Origin: Stutzerimonas stutzeri KOS6
Lineage (GTDB): Bacteria; Pseudomonadota; Gammaproteobacteria; Pseudomonadales; Pseudomonadaceae
Reading direction: 5' to 3'
Length of the DNA: 64,000 bases
NCBI RefSeq assembly: GCF_000307775.2
Contig: NZ_KK020676.1
Coordinates: 320,152 to 384,151, forward strand
The notes beneath the pieces are model-generated. The model was not told where the DNA came from. It made no database searches and worked only from the letters and a program-made list of their open reading frames with translations. Shown here in pieces: positions 63,744-64,000 of this stretch (within the stretch, counting starts at the first letter, position 1; every line of letters starts with the position of its first letter). Both the position numbers and the translations under genes were made by a program.

Positions 63744-63807
63744 AGTCACACGGGGTAATGAGATTTATTAACGTTTGAGATTTATTCACAGGGGAGATTG
63801 TTTTTCC

Positions 63808-64000
63808 ATGTCTGCATTGCGTATGCGCCGTCACCAGTTATTTCAGACCACACTTGCCATGGCCATCGCCGGGGCCGTGGCGCCGTATGTGGCAGCTGAT
63901 AATTCCAAGGCAGTGGGTCTTGACGACATCGTCGTCACCGCCGCCGGCTACGAACAGCAGTTGATCGACGCGCCAGCTTCGATCACGGTCATCAGCAAGG
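63808..64000 (+). CDS. TonB-dependent receptor, N-terminal part
   Basis: Sixty-four codons up to the window edge: a signal peptide (FQTTLAMAIAGAVAPYVAA) and the beginning of the plug domain with a TonB box-like LDDIVVTAAGYEQQ and IDAPASITVISK. This is the start of an outer-membrane siderophore or metal-chelate receptor. GGGGAG lies about nine bases before the ATG. It is divergent from the sensor kinase. Confidence 0.85.
   Translation, partial: MSALRMRRHQLFQTTLAMAIAGAVAPYVAADNSKAVGLDDIVVTAAGYEQQLIDAPASITVISK

Noticed and set aside
1-64000. tRNA or rRNA genes as island attachment sites
   Set aside because: No tRNA-like cloverleaf or rRNA sequence was recognised; the attachment context here is hrpB.

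Overview
The window reads as chromosome of a Pseudomonas-type gammaproteobacterium, probably of the stutzeri group (inference from the GC-rich backbone genes hrpB, fieF, an Lrp regulator and a DUF2788 gene, and from the OprD, Czc, Cop and CadR protein types). Ordinary backbone is seen at about 5.8-7.8 kb (body of hrpB) and from 58.6 kb to the right edge. The rest is accessory DNA.

Left edge to about 5.76 kb: the end of a mobile island with an operon of three large tyrosine recombinases (GInt type), the first cut by the window edge and the second frameshifted, followed by a chemoreceptor scrap. This island abuts the 3' end of hrpB, whose last codons look island-derived. From about 7.80 to 58.63 kb a second island of about 51 kb splits hrpB exactly at the codons of its DExH box. 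It carries a divergent substitute for the first 127 codons of hrpB at its left end, so the helicase gene stays intact, while the displaced original 5' part remains as a dead fragment at 58.63-59.01 kb.

Cargo of the second island, left to right: a BPSL0761-type small gene and a Gabija-like anti-phage pair (gajB, gajA); a MITE-like element and a truncated operon; an ACR3-type arsenic exporter gene facing a dsbB-dsbA-methyltransferase group; a zinc/cadmium/cobalt block (CDF exporter, czcICBA, oprD, czcRS, cadR and a CadR-controlled transporter); a scar region with a HAD hydrolase, a truncated tcmP, and the two ends of an integrase gene in reversed order; a copper/silver block (P-type ATPase, cusCBAF, small periplasmic proteins, copS, an ATP-grasp-like gene, a DUF305 gene, a copper-storage protein, copA-copB-cytochrome c, copR); then a second tcmP fragment, an XRE regulator pair and a DUF6088 gene.

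The metal genes form an envelope-wide system: RND pumps (Czc with the HME1-type motif, Cus with the HME4-type motif), cytoplasmic exporters (CopA, CDF proteins), periplasmic oxidation and binding (CopA oxidase, CopB, CusF, Met/His-rich peptides, Cys-rich storage protein) and two-component control. A shared operator-like dyad, ATTACA-N4-TGTAAT/G or close variants, lies upstream of most of these units in both the zinc and the copper half, suggesting control by CzcR and/or CopR. Right of the island are backbone genes: a DUF6515-like protein, a lipoprotein, fieF, an Lrp regulator, a DUF2788 protein, a sensor kinase and the start of a TonB-dependent receptor.
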